Below are positions 31,942 through 42,769 of a stretch of DNA of 64,000 bases, piece by piece. The notes under the pieces were generated by a model, which was not told the DNA's origin, made no database searches, and worked only from the letters and a program-made list of their open reading frames with translations. The DNA lies in the NCBI GenBank assembly GCA_016165875.1, contig JABBOT010000004.1, forward strand, positions 2,294,001 to 2,358,000. Direction: 5' to 3'. The position numbers and the translations under genes were made by a program. The number at the start of each line of letters is the position of its first letter. The first letter of the stretch is position 1. This stretch comes from Acanthopleura granulata (Eukaryota > Mollusca > Polyplacophora > Chitonida > Chitonidae).

Positions 31942-32450
31942 ACATCAGATGAAAGAGCGTGAAAACTTATTTGCAGATATATTCTTTGATATTATTTTGA
32001 TTTTCTCTTTCAGGAGAAAAGAGTATTTAGAAATATTTTTGTATGATGGTTATCCAGGACCACCTCTTGGTGTATATTGTCTTTGCATAATAATGTTCTA
32101 AATAAGGATGTAATGCATGTCTAATAATTGTATCTGAATGTAAATTAGTTGTTTATATTTAAACATATGCATTTAATCTGAATTATGATAATATTTATGA
32201 ATATATTAAAAATATGATCAAAATCCAGGTTGTTAGATGTTGTTAAATGACCAAATTCTTCTACAAATATATGTATTAAACATGTGTAACATCGTCATTT
32301 ATAACATTATTACTCAAAGACAATATATACCAGAGGTGGTCCTGAATGACCACCATACAAAAATATTTTCAAACATTCTTTTCTTCTGAAAGAGAAAATC
32401 AAAATAAATATTAAAGACTATACCATGAAATGAATTTCCCCGCCCTTTGT
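31942..32450. mobile_element. Foldback (MITE-like) element, full copy
   Basis: Arms 31942-32090 and 32302-32450 are inverted: TTTGATTTTCTCTTTCAGGAG pairs with CTTCTGAAAGAGAAAATCAAAA, and GTCCAGGACCACCTCTTGGT-like with ACCAGAGGTGGTCCTGAAT. The 210-bp centre is very AT-rich. A deleted relative is at 5802. No transposase; target duplication not clear. Confidence 0.8.
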
Positions 32451-32519
32451 CTTTGGAATCGTTTTAATATTTTCTTCTCCTTCAGTCCAATAGTAGGCTA
32501 ATATCCACTCTTACGAGTT

Positions 32520-32645
32520 CAGTTGGGCTTTGTCTTGAGGATTGCCGTATGCCTGGCGAAGAACGATGGTTTTCATTGACTGGAAAGTCTAGCCTGCCAT
32601 TTATAAGTAACAAATGAAGTAATGCGTTAAATGCCAAGCGAATAA
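32520..32645 (+). repeat. SINE-related fragment (short family)
   Basis: Contains TGCCTGGCGAAGAACGATGG and TTTTCATTGACTGGAAAGTC in the same order as the fragment at 33645, ending GCGTTAAATGCCAAGCGAAT. Confidence 0.5.
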
Positions 32646-33644
32646 CACCGGCAAACGCGTATATAAGGAGAGGTGTTCAGCATTGCTTGCGAAAGCGTCG
32701 AGAGCTTCGCTATTTGCACGCATCTTCCCGATGTCGACTGTCCCGTTACGTCAGTCTGGCGTTACAAATGAAATTATAATGACTGTACTTGAGCTGATCA
32801 TGACACAAAGGGGTCCTGATAGTATTGCTTGGAATAAAATGGTCGAGTGATACATGTTACTCATAACATTAGCATCCGCAGCTGAATTGAGATCAAGAAA
32901 TATTTATTCTGTTGTTTCCAGACATGTTTATTTATACACATTTTTCGTTTTTAAAGATTAGGGCTGCGCTTTGTTTGTCTCTGACCCACTTTTCCGATGT
33001 TTATTGAGAAAAGTGCATTCTTCAATGAACTGACGTCACTCTACCATCATCCTCATCTACACTGCAGCCACTGAGAGCAATTTATTAGATGTGATCGGTC
33101 TAGAATTATTCATATGCTGTGTAGTCCTCACGTATAGTAAACATTAACATGAAAATAATGCGAAACAACCAGGCCAATTACCCTAGATGTATTCATGACG
33201 GTGTCAGTCTTGATTTTTGTGACTGCAATAAGCGCTTAACTGCGTCCGAACTTTTTTTTTCTTGTGTGTGGGCACATGGAGTTTACTTGAAACAAGATGT
33301 TTTAAGGGGCCTATACATTTGTCTCTTGGCGGATGAAAATGTGGAAGAGTTTGTTATTTACTTTAAGGCTGGTGGTTTACCTTGGACACTCCAGCTATCT
33401 ATTCCTGAAACTGTACACCGTCTTATAAGTGAAATATTTTGAGGTTTCTCTTGCATTCAATCAGAAACAGTCTATTGGACTTTATAGACATAGACTTGAA
33501 ACAAACATTACTGCGGCAACCTCTGTCGTCGGTCTAGATTATGCGGCGATGATCTTGGGTTTGAACTAAGATGAACTCTATCTACTTTGGAAAAAACTTG
33601 AACGTAATTATTTAATGACTGCAACAATTCGCTTCCCTTCCAGC
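32646..33644. other. Non-coding DNA with one doubtful frame
   Basis: A 97-codon plus frame, 33149-33442 (ending SIPETVHRLISEIF), has fairly natural composition, including LRGLYICLLADENVEEFVIY, but no recognised motif and a poor acceptor. It could be a lone exon or chance. Confidence 0.3.
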
Positions 33645-33775
33645 CCAGAGTAAGTGAGCGGGCTTGTTAGGTGCCTGGCGAAGGTCGATGGTTTTCTCCA
33701 CTCTTAAAGCTGACCGCCCTCATAAATACGTGAAAACATTTTGAACACCAGCTTAAACGCCAAATAAATAAATAA
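33645..33775 (+). repeat. SINE-related fragment (short family)
   Basis: GGCTTGTTAGGTGCCTGGCG, AAGGTCGATGGTTTTCTCCA, then AAACGCCAAATAAATAAATA tail. Same family as 3430 and 32520. Confidence 0.6.
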
Positions 33776-34646
33776 GCTCAAGGCTGTAGGCAGGCTTATA
33801 TTACTGCGTATCATGCAGATATGTTCGTTATATATTGCATGCGGGATCTTTGACACCGCCTAACCTTGAGAATTTGAGTACTATAGCCTATGTATGTTTT
33901 TTCCCATGATGTTCTGAGCTTTAATTCAATTTTACAAAAAATAACCTAAAATCTTCACTATTAGAATCCATCACTAAACACTTGTCCGCAGTCGATGTTT
34001 GGGCAGGCTAAACATTCATTAATGATTTAACATCGGAAGGTTATGAATGTAATATGTCCATACTTGTCATTGAAGGCCAGGGCATCTGTATCGATAGTTG
34101 GCTGGTCGCCTGGAATGCGAGACCAGCTCTCGGGGGAGGCCTGTACAGTGACAATAACGGCAGATAGACAGGTGATCGGCGAAATGGGAAAGTAATCCTT
34201 TGGAAATGACAATGACAACTTTCTATACCATGAACTGGCAGCGGGCTCGATGACGAACTATCGATTTGATGGTGTGGTGACTTGTTGTGTACCGTTATTT
34301 TTGTCATCTACCTCAATGCCCCCCCCCTCACCCAAAAGCTCCCATTTTCCCCGATGGAGTTATAGAGCTGCGGTGACATAGAACAAGGACTTTCTCAATA
34401 CAGCGAGATACTGAAAATGGCTGATATGGAAAGTGGATGAAGCTGAAAGGAATGAAGCTGTGCCATTTCCAATGCACACCCACTTTGGAGTTCAAGCACT
34501 TGGAATTCAGGTGTAAGTGGCCTAAAGCTAATATTTCTGTGAGTGTAAAGAACAAGCGTCTTAGATACATTTGACCTGGAGAGTTTTGTTCAATCTGTTA
34601 TTTGCGCCGTCCACGTCAAATAAGACTATACTCTGTTGTTTTACAG
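33776..34646. other. Non-coding DNA upstream of a membrane-protein gene
   Basis: No repeat found. Frames at 34027-34307 and 34328-34570 on the minus strand lack signals. It ends in CTGTTGTTTTACAG, the acceptor of the next exon, so part may be a 5' UTR intron. Confidence 0.35.
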
Positions 34647-34768
34647 CAATTGACGACAGGTGGAAGTGACTGTATCGCACATGGATTCATGGAGAAGGAT
34701 GACAGTAGTAGAGGAAACCAGACGATTTCTCATCAAGTGGTTGATAGCCCTTGGAATACACTTCATAT
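34647..34768 (+). CDS. First coding exon of a small membrane protein (start 34681)
   Basis: Acceptor TTGTTTTACAG, then 34 bp of 5' UTR with an in-frame TGA before ATG 34681, which fixes the start. It codes 29 residues, MDSWRRMTVVEETRRFLIKW then LIALGIHFI, a basic start followed by a hydrophobic run like a signal peptide or signal anchor. The donor is ATAT followed by GTAAGT, leaving one base (phase 1). The exon at 42441 opens in phase 1, so direct splicing gives a continuous frame across a 7.7-kb intron. Protein not recognised. Confidence 0.5.
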
Positions 34769-36329
34769 GTAAGTGTATTTTTCGGAATTTATTTATTTGT
34801 TAGTATTTTACTACTCGCTTATATATGATTGGGTAGACGTGAACTCACCATGACTCACCCATGGAAGATGATGCTTTATATTAAAAGGGATAATTTTAGA
34901 AGCGGGTTTCGTAAAAAAATATGGCGTTTAGGCATTTCTTTCCGGGAACATGCTTTCTTTCTGCTTTTCTTTCCTGGTTGATTCCTGTATTTTTTACCTG
35001 CAGCAAAATCATCTCCCTATTCCATGATACCTTTGTATGAAAGCTTCATAATTTATTGTTCGGACTTAAAAGCCTCACAGATTGATAACCTTGCCTAATA
35101 GCCGTCTGAATCTTTCACACAGTACGTTGATAATATAGCCTACATTTAATTCTATAATAAGATGTAAAGAACGTCAAACCAATGAAAGAACCAAACCAGT
35201 ACTGAGGAAAGCATATGCTGCATATGCTTTTTTCCAGCTTGCACGGTTCCATAAGCGGTGGGACTCTAAGTTGACCTCGGGATGGCTGAGACATATATCT
35301 GCCAACTGGGGATAGACGGACAGTCGCTTACGTCAATGTGAAACTGAAGTACAGATAGAGCAACAGGTTTCCATGGCAATTCATCAGCAGTAGACTAATG
35401 CTCCTTAAGGTGTCATTCTTTTTTCGTCTCCTCCTCGGACAGGCACTGCTGAGCAATAAAGTCACCCCCAAGTCCGGGGCACGTACTGAGTTCGCCTTAT
35501 CTTGACCTTTTACGTGGTCAGATGCCATTAATTTTTGGCATGATGAATAATATCATTGTGACCAAGAGAGAAACAGCGGTATTTTTATTAGCCACATCTA
35601 ACTGTCACCAAAAATGTCTAACAAAATTGAATAATGCTTGTGTGGCCAGAAGGACAGATTGGTATTATGCGTAAGGTACTCACAATACGATCGCCAAAAA
35701 ATGTGAGGGAAAATTGAACACCATTGTAACTGTGGTATTTCAGCATGCACATATTCATAAAATGTAAATGTTCGCCTGGTTGTATATGAAGATCACGCTA
35801 ATTATGGATATTCAGGGACATAAGTCAAAGGAATCATATCTGAACAAGAAAAACATGTTACCCGGAAGCACCGTGGGCTTGGAATAACAGAAATCGATAT
35901 GTTGTCAAACGTGTTATCAAACAGCGCTGTGAATGCAGGCTAGACCGATGGGGAATTTTGTCCCAGCAATGATAGCCAGGCTTATGCAGATACAGAGCAC
36001 AGATAAAACGGAAAGTAAATGAAAGCAGGGAGGACATAACGAGCATAGGCATATGGCCAGAATATTAAATCAAGCACTGACATGCAAAATGTGCCGAATT
36101 TGGGACGTTTTCAGGTTTTAAGCTATTTATTTTTTTATCTCATGTATGTAGGAATCAACTCCTTATACGATTTCAGTTCAAGTGTTTTCGCGCATCCTGT
36201 TTTGAATCATGTTGTTTCATAGAGTAGTGTTAACTTAGCCAAATTAAACTTCCATTGCGTAAGAATCTGGCAAAAGGGAAGGGGATATTGTGGTCAGTGT
36301 TGTCGCCAGGTTGGAGATGACGGGTGTCC

Positions 36330-37530
36330 GCTCGATAGCAGACACGATCTCATGTTACATATACATTGGCCGTGTCATCAGTGTGGACATGACGGAAATC
36401 AGCGTGACAGTTTACTGTATTCAATGCCAGTCGAGAGCGCACAGTTTCCACTGATCGCAGAGAAGTGCAACACCATTTGAAAACTGATACACGGCTGCGT
36501 TATGAGGCGTTGTTAATTAATTAATTACTTTGGGCTTTTGACACGTATGGAACAGTAGAACTGGAGAAATTAGCGGTTGCCTGTAACTATCATCTATGTT
36601 TATTACCAGGCCTTCTCTGATACCGTTGATAATTTGGGGATGTGTCTTGTTTTGATGCCTTTCTGTAGTCTTGCCCTGACTTCTGTTTGTTTCCACCGCT
36701 GTTTTCGTTCTTCGAATTCCTAATGCCTTAACTTAAAGTGTCATTATGCCTCTTATAAAACCACTCGTTATCACGTATCTGAGCACCATGTACATCTTGG
36801 ATCCTGGGAGGTTGTGGTGTATCTTATACGAGTGGTTGTCTGATAGAGTAGGATGGATGATAGAGTTTATTTGGTCAGAGGTTAAGACGTATCGACAGCA
36901 CACATGATCCATGTACATTGACCGTGTCGTGAGTGTGGACATGACGGATGTCATCATGACAGCACACACGATGTCACTGTTACGTGTACGTTGGCCGTGT
37001 CGTCAGTGTGGACGTGACGGGAATCAGCTTGACACTTCACAGTATTCAATATCAGTCGAGACCACACTGTTTCTATTGATCGCAGAGATGTGCAACACAG
37101 TTTGAAAAATGATACGGGGCTGCTTTTTCAGGCGTTATTAATTAATTAATTGCTTTGTGCACTGATTTTTGAAGTGCATGGAACAGTGGAACTGGAGAAA
37201 CTTGAATCTAACTATTATCATTGTTTACTATCAGTCCTTCTCTGATACCGTTAATTTTAATTTGCGGATGTGTCTTTTTGTGATACCTTTCTGTACTCTT
37301 TTCTTCTCTTAGTGTGTCTTTTTGTGATGCCTTTCTGTATTACTGTCTTCTTTTAGTCTCGACCACTGTTTTCAACGCTTGAATTCGTCGGCGTCATTAT
37401 GCCTGTTGTAAAATCCCATATGTTATCATGTATCTGAGCACCATGTATATCTTTCACTCTGAGACGTTATGGTGTCTTGGCGGTAGGATGATAGAGCTTA
37501 TTTGGTCAGAGGTTAAGGCGTATCTTTGCA
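36330..37530 (+). repeat. Tandem duplication of a 0.6-kb unit
   Basis: Unit 1 about 36330-36905, unit 2 about 36940-37530. Both contain, in order, TTGGCCGTGTC-TCAGTGTGGAC, ATTGATCGCAGAGA-GTGCAACA-like, TTAATTAATTAATT, CTTCTCTGATACCGTT, TATCTGAGCACCATGTA and TTTGGTCAGAGGTTAAG-CGTATC. A shorter third piece of the start lies at 36905-36960. Copies are diverged with indels. Confidence 0.85.
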
Positions 37531-38125
37531 CCGTACTGTGAAGAGACATTATGCATTTATTTGCCTAGTGATTTAAAGGAAACAAAATAATACTTCGCTT
37601 GTACAGGAAACCATTCAGAGCCTGCATGACTGGAAATTTAGGTCTGGCCATGTTAAATTATTCCATAATTCTTCAAATAATGTGAACAATGCAAATTCAT
37701 AGAGTTCCATTAGCTGTATTGCTCACGCGACAAGCGGAACACAACAGTTATTTCCATTTGTTTACCCGCCGTGACGTTTTGTCGTGGTCAATTAATTATT
37801 TAAATAATACATTACCCACTTTTAATGGTAGTTATTAGCACAGTTTTCTATGATAGCTCGAGATTTAGAGGAAACGCATCATGGTGTGGCCATAATGGTG
37901 TAGACATATGTTGTAGATATAAACCTTCGTCACTAGAAGCTAGATATGTACCGTAATGAAAAGTGAGATGAGTCATGTTAGGAACCCTCAATGGAGTATA
38001 ACCAAAATTATTAGGAAATTACCAATGACCTCTGCCTTCGAATTCACACAGTGATTCCAACACCATGACCAAGAAAGGTTTTGCTTTTTGTGTTCTTATT
38101 TTGTCTTGTTTTGTTTTTAATATTA

Positions 38126-38340
38126 TTTATTTATTTATTTATTTCATTGGAGCTTTACACTGTACTCAAGAATATTTCACTTATACGACGGCTGCCAGCA
38201 TGCATTATGGTGGAAGGAAACCTGGAAACCCACGACCATCCGCAGGTTGCTGGCAGACTGCCTCGCGCATGGTCCGAGAGGAAGCCAGCCACAGCTGAAC
38301 TTGAGCTGAAAGTGACTGCATTGGTGAAAGGCTCCTCAGT
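38126..38340 (-). repeat. tRNA-derived SINE, family A, minus orientation
   Basis: TATTTATTTATTTATTTCAT tail, then CTGTACTCAAGAATATTTCA, CCCACGACCATCCGCAGGTT and GAGAGGAAGCCAGCCACAGC, ending GACTGCATTGGTGAAAGGCT in the head region. Confidence 0.85.
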
Positions 38341-39075
38341 TGTTAGCTCCGAAATCCTCAGCAGCGGAGGTCCTCTTTTTAACATCACTGCAGAATTCTA
38401 AGGTACCCCCCTCCCCCTTCCTCCACCAGTGATTCAAAAGAAATCGACCTGTGTATAGTTTTAGAAGCTTGGCAGTTCTTACTGCCCAAGCGTGCGGAAA
38501 ATTTTACCAGCATTGGCGTCAAAACTGAACAGGTCTGGTTACACTTCCATGCGGGCACCGGAGGCTGGGCTAGGTGTATTGTTGTCATGAAGAGAAGGAA
38601 AACTGTATGGATGCTAAATATGTGAACCTCCAACCTGTTTAATGGGTGATTAAACTTCAAACACGCGTGTTTAATAAATATACTCATATATTTAATTATT
38701 AAACATAATTGTCTAAAACATGTATATAGGCCTATAATATAATGCTATAATGTCCAAGTGTTTAATACCTGATGCATAAAAGTGTTCATAAGTTAAACAT
38801 CGAAATATATTGTGTATAAGCATATTAGGGGCCTTTGTTCAGGGCGTGTTATCACCGCTGAAATACCTTCTTCTCACCTGACTGTTCTGTAGTAATGAGC
38901 CGTCGCCGAGGCATATTTCCATTGATCGATAATGGCGCAAAATCGGCGTGCTGTCAGACTTTGCGAACCGGCAATGCTCTGAACAACCCATTAGATGTGA
39001 TGTCACGTCTAAGACTGAAGTTTGCGTTAATTAACACATTTCATAACCTGTTTATCGCTAATTCCATTCCCACAG

Positions 39076-39174
39076 GCTTCCAGATAATGGCGCCTGTCGA
39101 AAAAGTGTTTGGTATAACCACTATTGTTCAAATTTACTGGCTCTCACTGTTCATGGGACCATGCGGAAAAGTCT
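39076..39174 (+). CDS. Alternative or cassette coding exon of the membrane protein
   Basis: Acceptor ATTCCCACAG and donor GTCT followed by GTGAGT bound 99 bp, exactly 33 codons, phase 1 at both ends, so it can be added or skipped without shifting the frame between 34768 and 42441. Alternatively, ATG 39087 could start translation: MAPVEKVFGITTIVQIYWLS then LFMGPCGKV, 29 residues plus one base, exactly the coding length of the upstream exon, and again a hydrophobic signal-like peptide. Either use is possible; transcripts are needed to choose. Confidence 0.4.
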
Positions 39175-40817
39175 GTGAGTAATTTGTCAAATATTGGTGG
39201 GTTTCCCCAGGGACTTCGGTTTTCTGAACCCATCTTACTGAGCGTGATCGCGGTGGTGAAAAATCCTTGATGGCCGTTAACAACACTCACACAAACAAAT
39301 AAAATTATGTATAGTGGTGCTTGGCGTAACGTAGTTGAGGTGGTTAACGATATTCTCCTTAATAACATCGTTTTCTTCAGCGGCGTGTTTGAATGAATGA
39401 ATGATCGAATGAATGAAGGTTTATGCCATAACGCCACTTCAGCACTATTACAGCCATACTGTGGTGAGAACATGTCTAAACCAGGCGCTAATAAAATAGT
39501 TTATGATGTAAAAATAGTGTGGAAACGTCTATATCAAGCCAAATTAGATAATTAATTTTAAAGCGGCCTGTTTGAAGTGTTTATAGAAATAGAAGATGTA
39601 AATACTTTTTAAATAAAAAATATATATATCTTTTTTTACTGCTTGTGTACATATAAACGTTATAAAACCACTCTTTCTTGGTGTAAATGAATATGTATTC
39701 TAACTCGACAGTGATGGCGATTTAATCTGCTCAGAGGCTGAGAATTCGCCGATAAAGTATCATTACCGCAATGATGAGCTCGAGCAAGAGAATCGGATGT
39801 GGCTTTGAAGGACGTGTGCAATATTGTATTCTAACGCTTAAAGGTGCAGAAATTTATGGTACAAATTCGCTTGATAACGCCGGAATGCAGTCGCCCAGCA
39901 TTCCCATTCGTCACATGCGCTGACAGTTTGCCCTTCATTCTCCGCTGGCCCGAATCTCCGCACAAGTATTTGTATGGGTTCCACTGCCAAGTTGATAACG
40001 GCCCCATTCATTTCAAAGACGAATGCCGCTACCCACATGTTTGTCGATTTTAATGGAAGTGTGAACTGGGAGAAATCGATGGCAAAACTTGACCCAGTAA
40101 CGATGATTGTTGGTAATAAAGAAAGCCGCGGAACTCCATGGCCGCTTCTGGGTTGGTTTTAGTGCCAAGGCTTTTAAGCAATCCCTGACAAATGTAACAG
40201 TGCATTACCTATCCCTTGGTACAGTGGCTCAGACTGACTCAACATAACTTAAATGGTACCCAAGATTTCCTTAATGTACGATCGATTTAATTTGGCTGAG
40301 GTGGCGAGCCTACCATTTTCAGTGGTCATTATACTATAGAAAGTGCTCTGATGTCTTTAAATTCTTACTTCCAGGTCGCTGTCGGTTTGATTGGTCGGTT
40401 GAGCGATAAATATTTCATTCTAAGCCTTTACCTATTTATGTGATTGCGGTTTAGCCCCGTACTTAAGAAGCTTTCTCATACGTTGCCACGTTATGGCTGA
40501 AACAACTGCCGATGTGGAGTAATGCCATAATCATTCTATCATTCATTCTCTTCTTACGACGACGGTCAGATTTGTGGGTGGAGGGAACCAGACTAAGTTG
40601 CTGTATATTTACCTGACCATGCACCCTCTAGGCTTGATAGCCTATTGAGCCAGATATAAGGCCTCCAAATTTCACTCAAGGAAATGGTGAACATTATTCT
40701 TCATTCAAAGAAAGGCCAAGACTATATACCAAATGCTTTTATGTTTTCGAGGGAGTATGGCCGAGGGATTATAGTGCTAGTGTATAACGCAATTACAAAG
40801 GAAGCTCTCATCACTGC
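39175..40817. other. Putative intron, nothing recognised
   Basis: AT-rich; short frames on both strands near 39838-40162 overlap each other and lack splice signals. No repeat found. Confidence 0.35.
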
Positions 40818-41010
40818 AGTTGTTTTGAGTCAAGTCCAGCTCACGCTGGCTCTCTGTCCGGTCGTATTTGGGTGAGTGTGCCAGCAACCTGCGTATGGTC
40901 GTGGGTTTCCACCAGGCACTGCCCAGTTTCCTCCCGCCATAGTGCTAGCAAACGTCGTATATAAGTGAATTATTGTCGCTTATGTTGTAAACCTCCCATC
41001 AAGACATCTT
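40818..41010 (+). repeat. tRNA-derived SINE, family A
   Basis: GAGTCAAGTCCAGCTCACGC, CAACCTGCGTATGGTCGTGG, CAGTTTCCTCCCGCCATAGT, then a degenerate tail without clear AAATA repeats. Confidence 0.8.
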
Positions 41011-41807
41011 GATGTATGTATTCATTGATAAAGTATTCCATCCTAAAAATTTAAAACATGCCTTTTTTATTTTGGCGATGTTATTTAACCTAGATACAGC
41101 AGATAAAAGCAAGCAAAATCGCACATATTGAAGAAATCGAAAGCACCGCCATGTTATCAATTTTAACCAATCGGTCTTGAGCGTCTTCTATAACCTGACA
41201 ACACACCTGTTATATCTCTAACCTCATGCGTTATCGGTTTGCCTTTTTGCCGTATAAACTGAATTGGCGCAGAGTACGAGTGACGTGACTTCGCATTTCC
41301 TGTTTCTCTTATATGGTGTAGCCAAGAGTCTCAACAATAACAATTCATTTATGAAGATGCCGAGCACTTGAGGAAAAAATGGCTGCGGCCGTTTAGATTT
41401 GACTCCACCCTCTGTCCAAATTAACCACGGTTAAATTATACGTTGCTGTTTTTAATGAGATGATACATACATCGTTGTCCATATAATTACATCTATATCA
41501 TTAGAGCCCATTGGAAAGGGCAAAAACAACCGCTATAGTTCAACAAAATTCAACACATACTTAATTACAGCAACATAAATGCAAATGATTTGAATTAAGA
41601 TGCTTTAAAAGACCAAAACATGTGATTATTTTAAAATATAAAGACAAATGCGATATGAAACATCGTGGAAAATGGGGTTTGTCATTGAAGAAAATATAGG
41701 ATTTAAGCTCATGTGGTGACCCATGAATATCATATTTTCCTATCCATATGCATCGTCTATAGATGCAAAGGTCGCCAGTAAACGAGATGACGAGGGAGTC
41801 ATCAAAA
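41011..41807. other. Putative intron, nothing recognised
   Basis: AT-rich sequence between two SINEs; no exon seen. Confidence 0.35.
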
Positions 41808-42030
41808 TGTGTAAGGCGCCTATCACCAATGCAATCGCTGTGAGTTCAAGTCCAGCTTATGATGGCTTCCTCTCCGGCCATAGGTGGGAAGATCCGCCAG
41901 CAACCTGCGGATGATCATGGGTTTCCTCCGGGCTCTGTCCAGTTTCCTTCCATCATAATACTGGCCGCCGTCGTATCAGTGAAATATTCTTGAGTACGCA
42001 CTATAGCACCAATCAAATAAATAAATATGT
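41808..42030 (+). repeat. tRNA-derived SINE, family A
   Basis: Starts in the head region (GTGTAAGGCGCCTATCACCA, then TCGCTGTGAGTTCAAGTCCA), has GGCCGCCGTCGTATCAGTGA and ends CACCAATCAAATAAATAAAT. One of the better kept copies. Confidence 0.88.
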
Positions 42031-42237
42031 ACGGCTTAACTCGCGTAATGTGTGGCATTTAAAACACGATGGTGTTAACCAAAGGAATGAAATCTCGCGA
42101 TAAACACTACTTATACATGTACTTTTTACATGAAAATTCATAGAGAATCTACGATATTTTGCAAGATTTATGATATCTATAAGTTTTCAGGCTAACAGGA
42201 AAGTATTGCATTGCAAGTCAGTATGTATCAAGTTAAT

Positions 42238-42343
42238 CTCCGGTTTCCAACCACCTTGATGCTGGCCGGTCCGATAAGTGAAATATTCTTGACGACGGCG
42301 TAAAACACCAATCAAATAAATAAATCAATCAATAAATAGATAT
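42238..42343 (+). repeat. SINE family A, 3' fragment
   Basis: CTCCGGTTTCCAACCACCTT, GATGCTGGCCGG-TCCGATA, TATTCTTGACGACGGCGTAA, then CACCAATCAAATAAATAAAT tail. Confidence 0.8.
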
Positions 42344-42440
42344 CAGGTCATGCAAAAAAAAAAATGTCATAACTAGCCTGAAATATATGTATGAGTATTT
42401 TCATATGTGAATTATACACCGTGATATTTGATTATTTTAG

Positions 42441-42769
42441 CACTTTGTGTTACAGACACGTCATGTAGACATGTGAATGCCAGTTTGGACGCCGAAGTCA
42501 TCCGAGTCAACGTCAGCGCCCAGGGGCTGTATAACTCCGAGCCGCCCGTGTACCCTCTGAAAGCGACCGAGACTGGACAGAGCAGTCGAGATACGCACGG
42601 GGCTCTGTTCTTGATCTGTGGAGTGATCCTCGGGGTCCCCTTGGGGGTGCTGGCTGTTTGTGGGGTAAGAGAATTCCTGTGTGCTATGTACGAGAAGTAT
42701 CGCATGGAGGCTTTGCGGAGACATTACCTATACAGGATGAAAATCCCAGTGACAGTTCCCGTTAGATGA
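42441..42769 (+). CDS. Terminal exon of a small type I membrane protein
   Basis: Acceptor TTGATTATTTTAG opens a phase-1 frame of 108 codons to TGA 42767-42769. A second acceptor 15 bp on (TTACAG) keeps the same phase. It codes a short outer part with two N-glycosylation sites (NAS, NVS) and cysteines, ending VYPLKATETGQSSRD; a membrane span ALFLICGVILGVPLGVLAVC; and a 30-residue basic tail with FLCAMYEKYRMEALRRHYLY. With a signal-like exon from 34647 or 39076 the product is about 138 residues. The family is not recognised; topology is inferred from hydrophobicity and charge. Confidence 0.65.

Larger units (their letters stand above)
34769..39075 (+). other. Putative intron with large tandem duplication and a SINE
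   Basis: Between two phase-1 exons. Holds the 0.6-kb tandem duplication (36330-37530), a minus-strand SINE (38126-38340), and a short hairpin at 35208-35230 (AAGCATATG-CTG-CATATGCTT). No other exon signal recognised. Confidence 0.35.

Noticed and set aside
35208..35230. Short hairpin AAGCATATG-CTG-CATATGCTT as a microRNA or terminator
   Set aside because: Stem of only about 10 bp; too short for a microRNA precursor and no transcript context.
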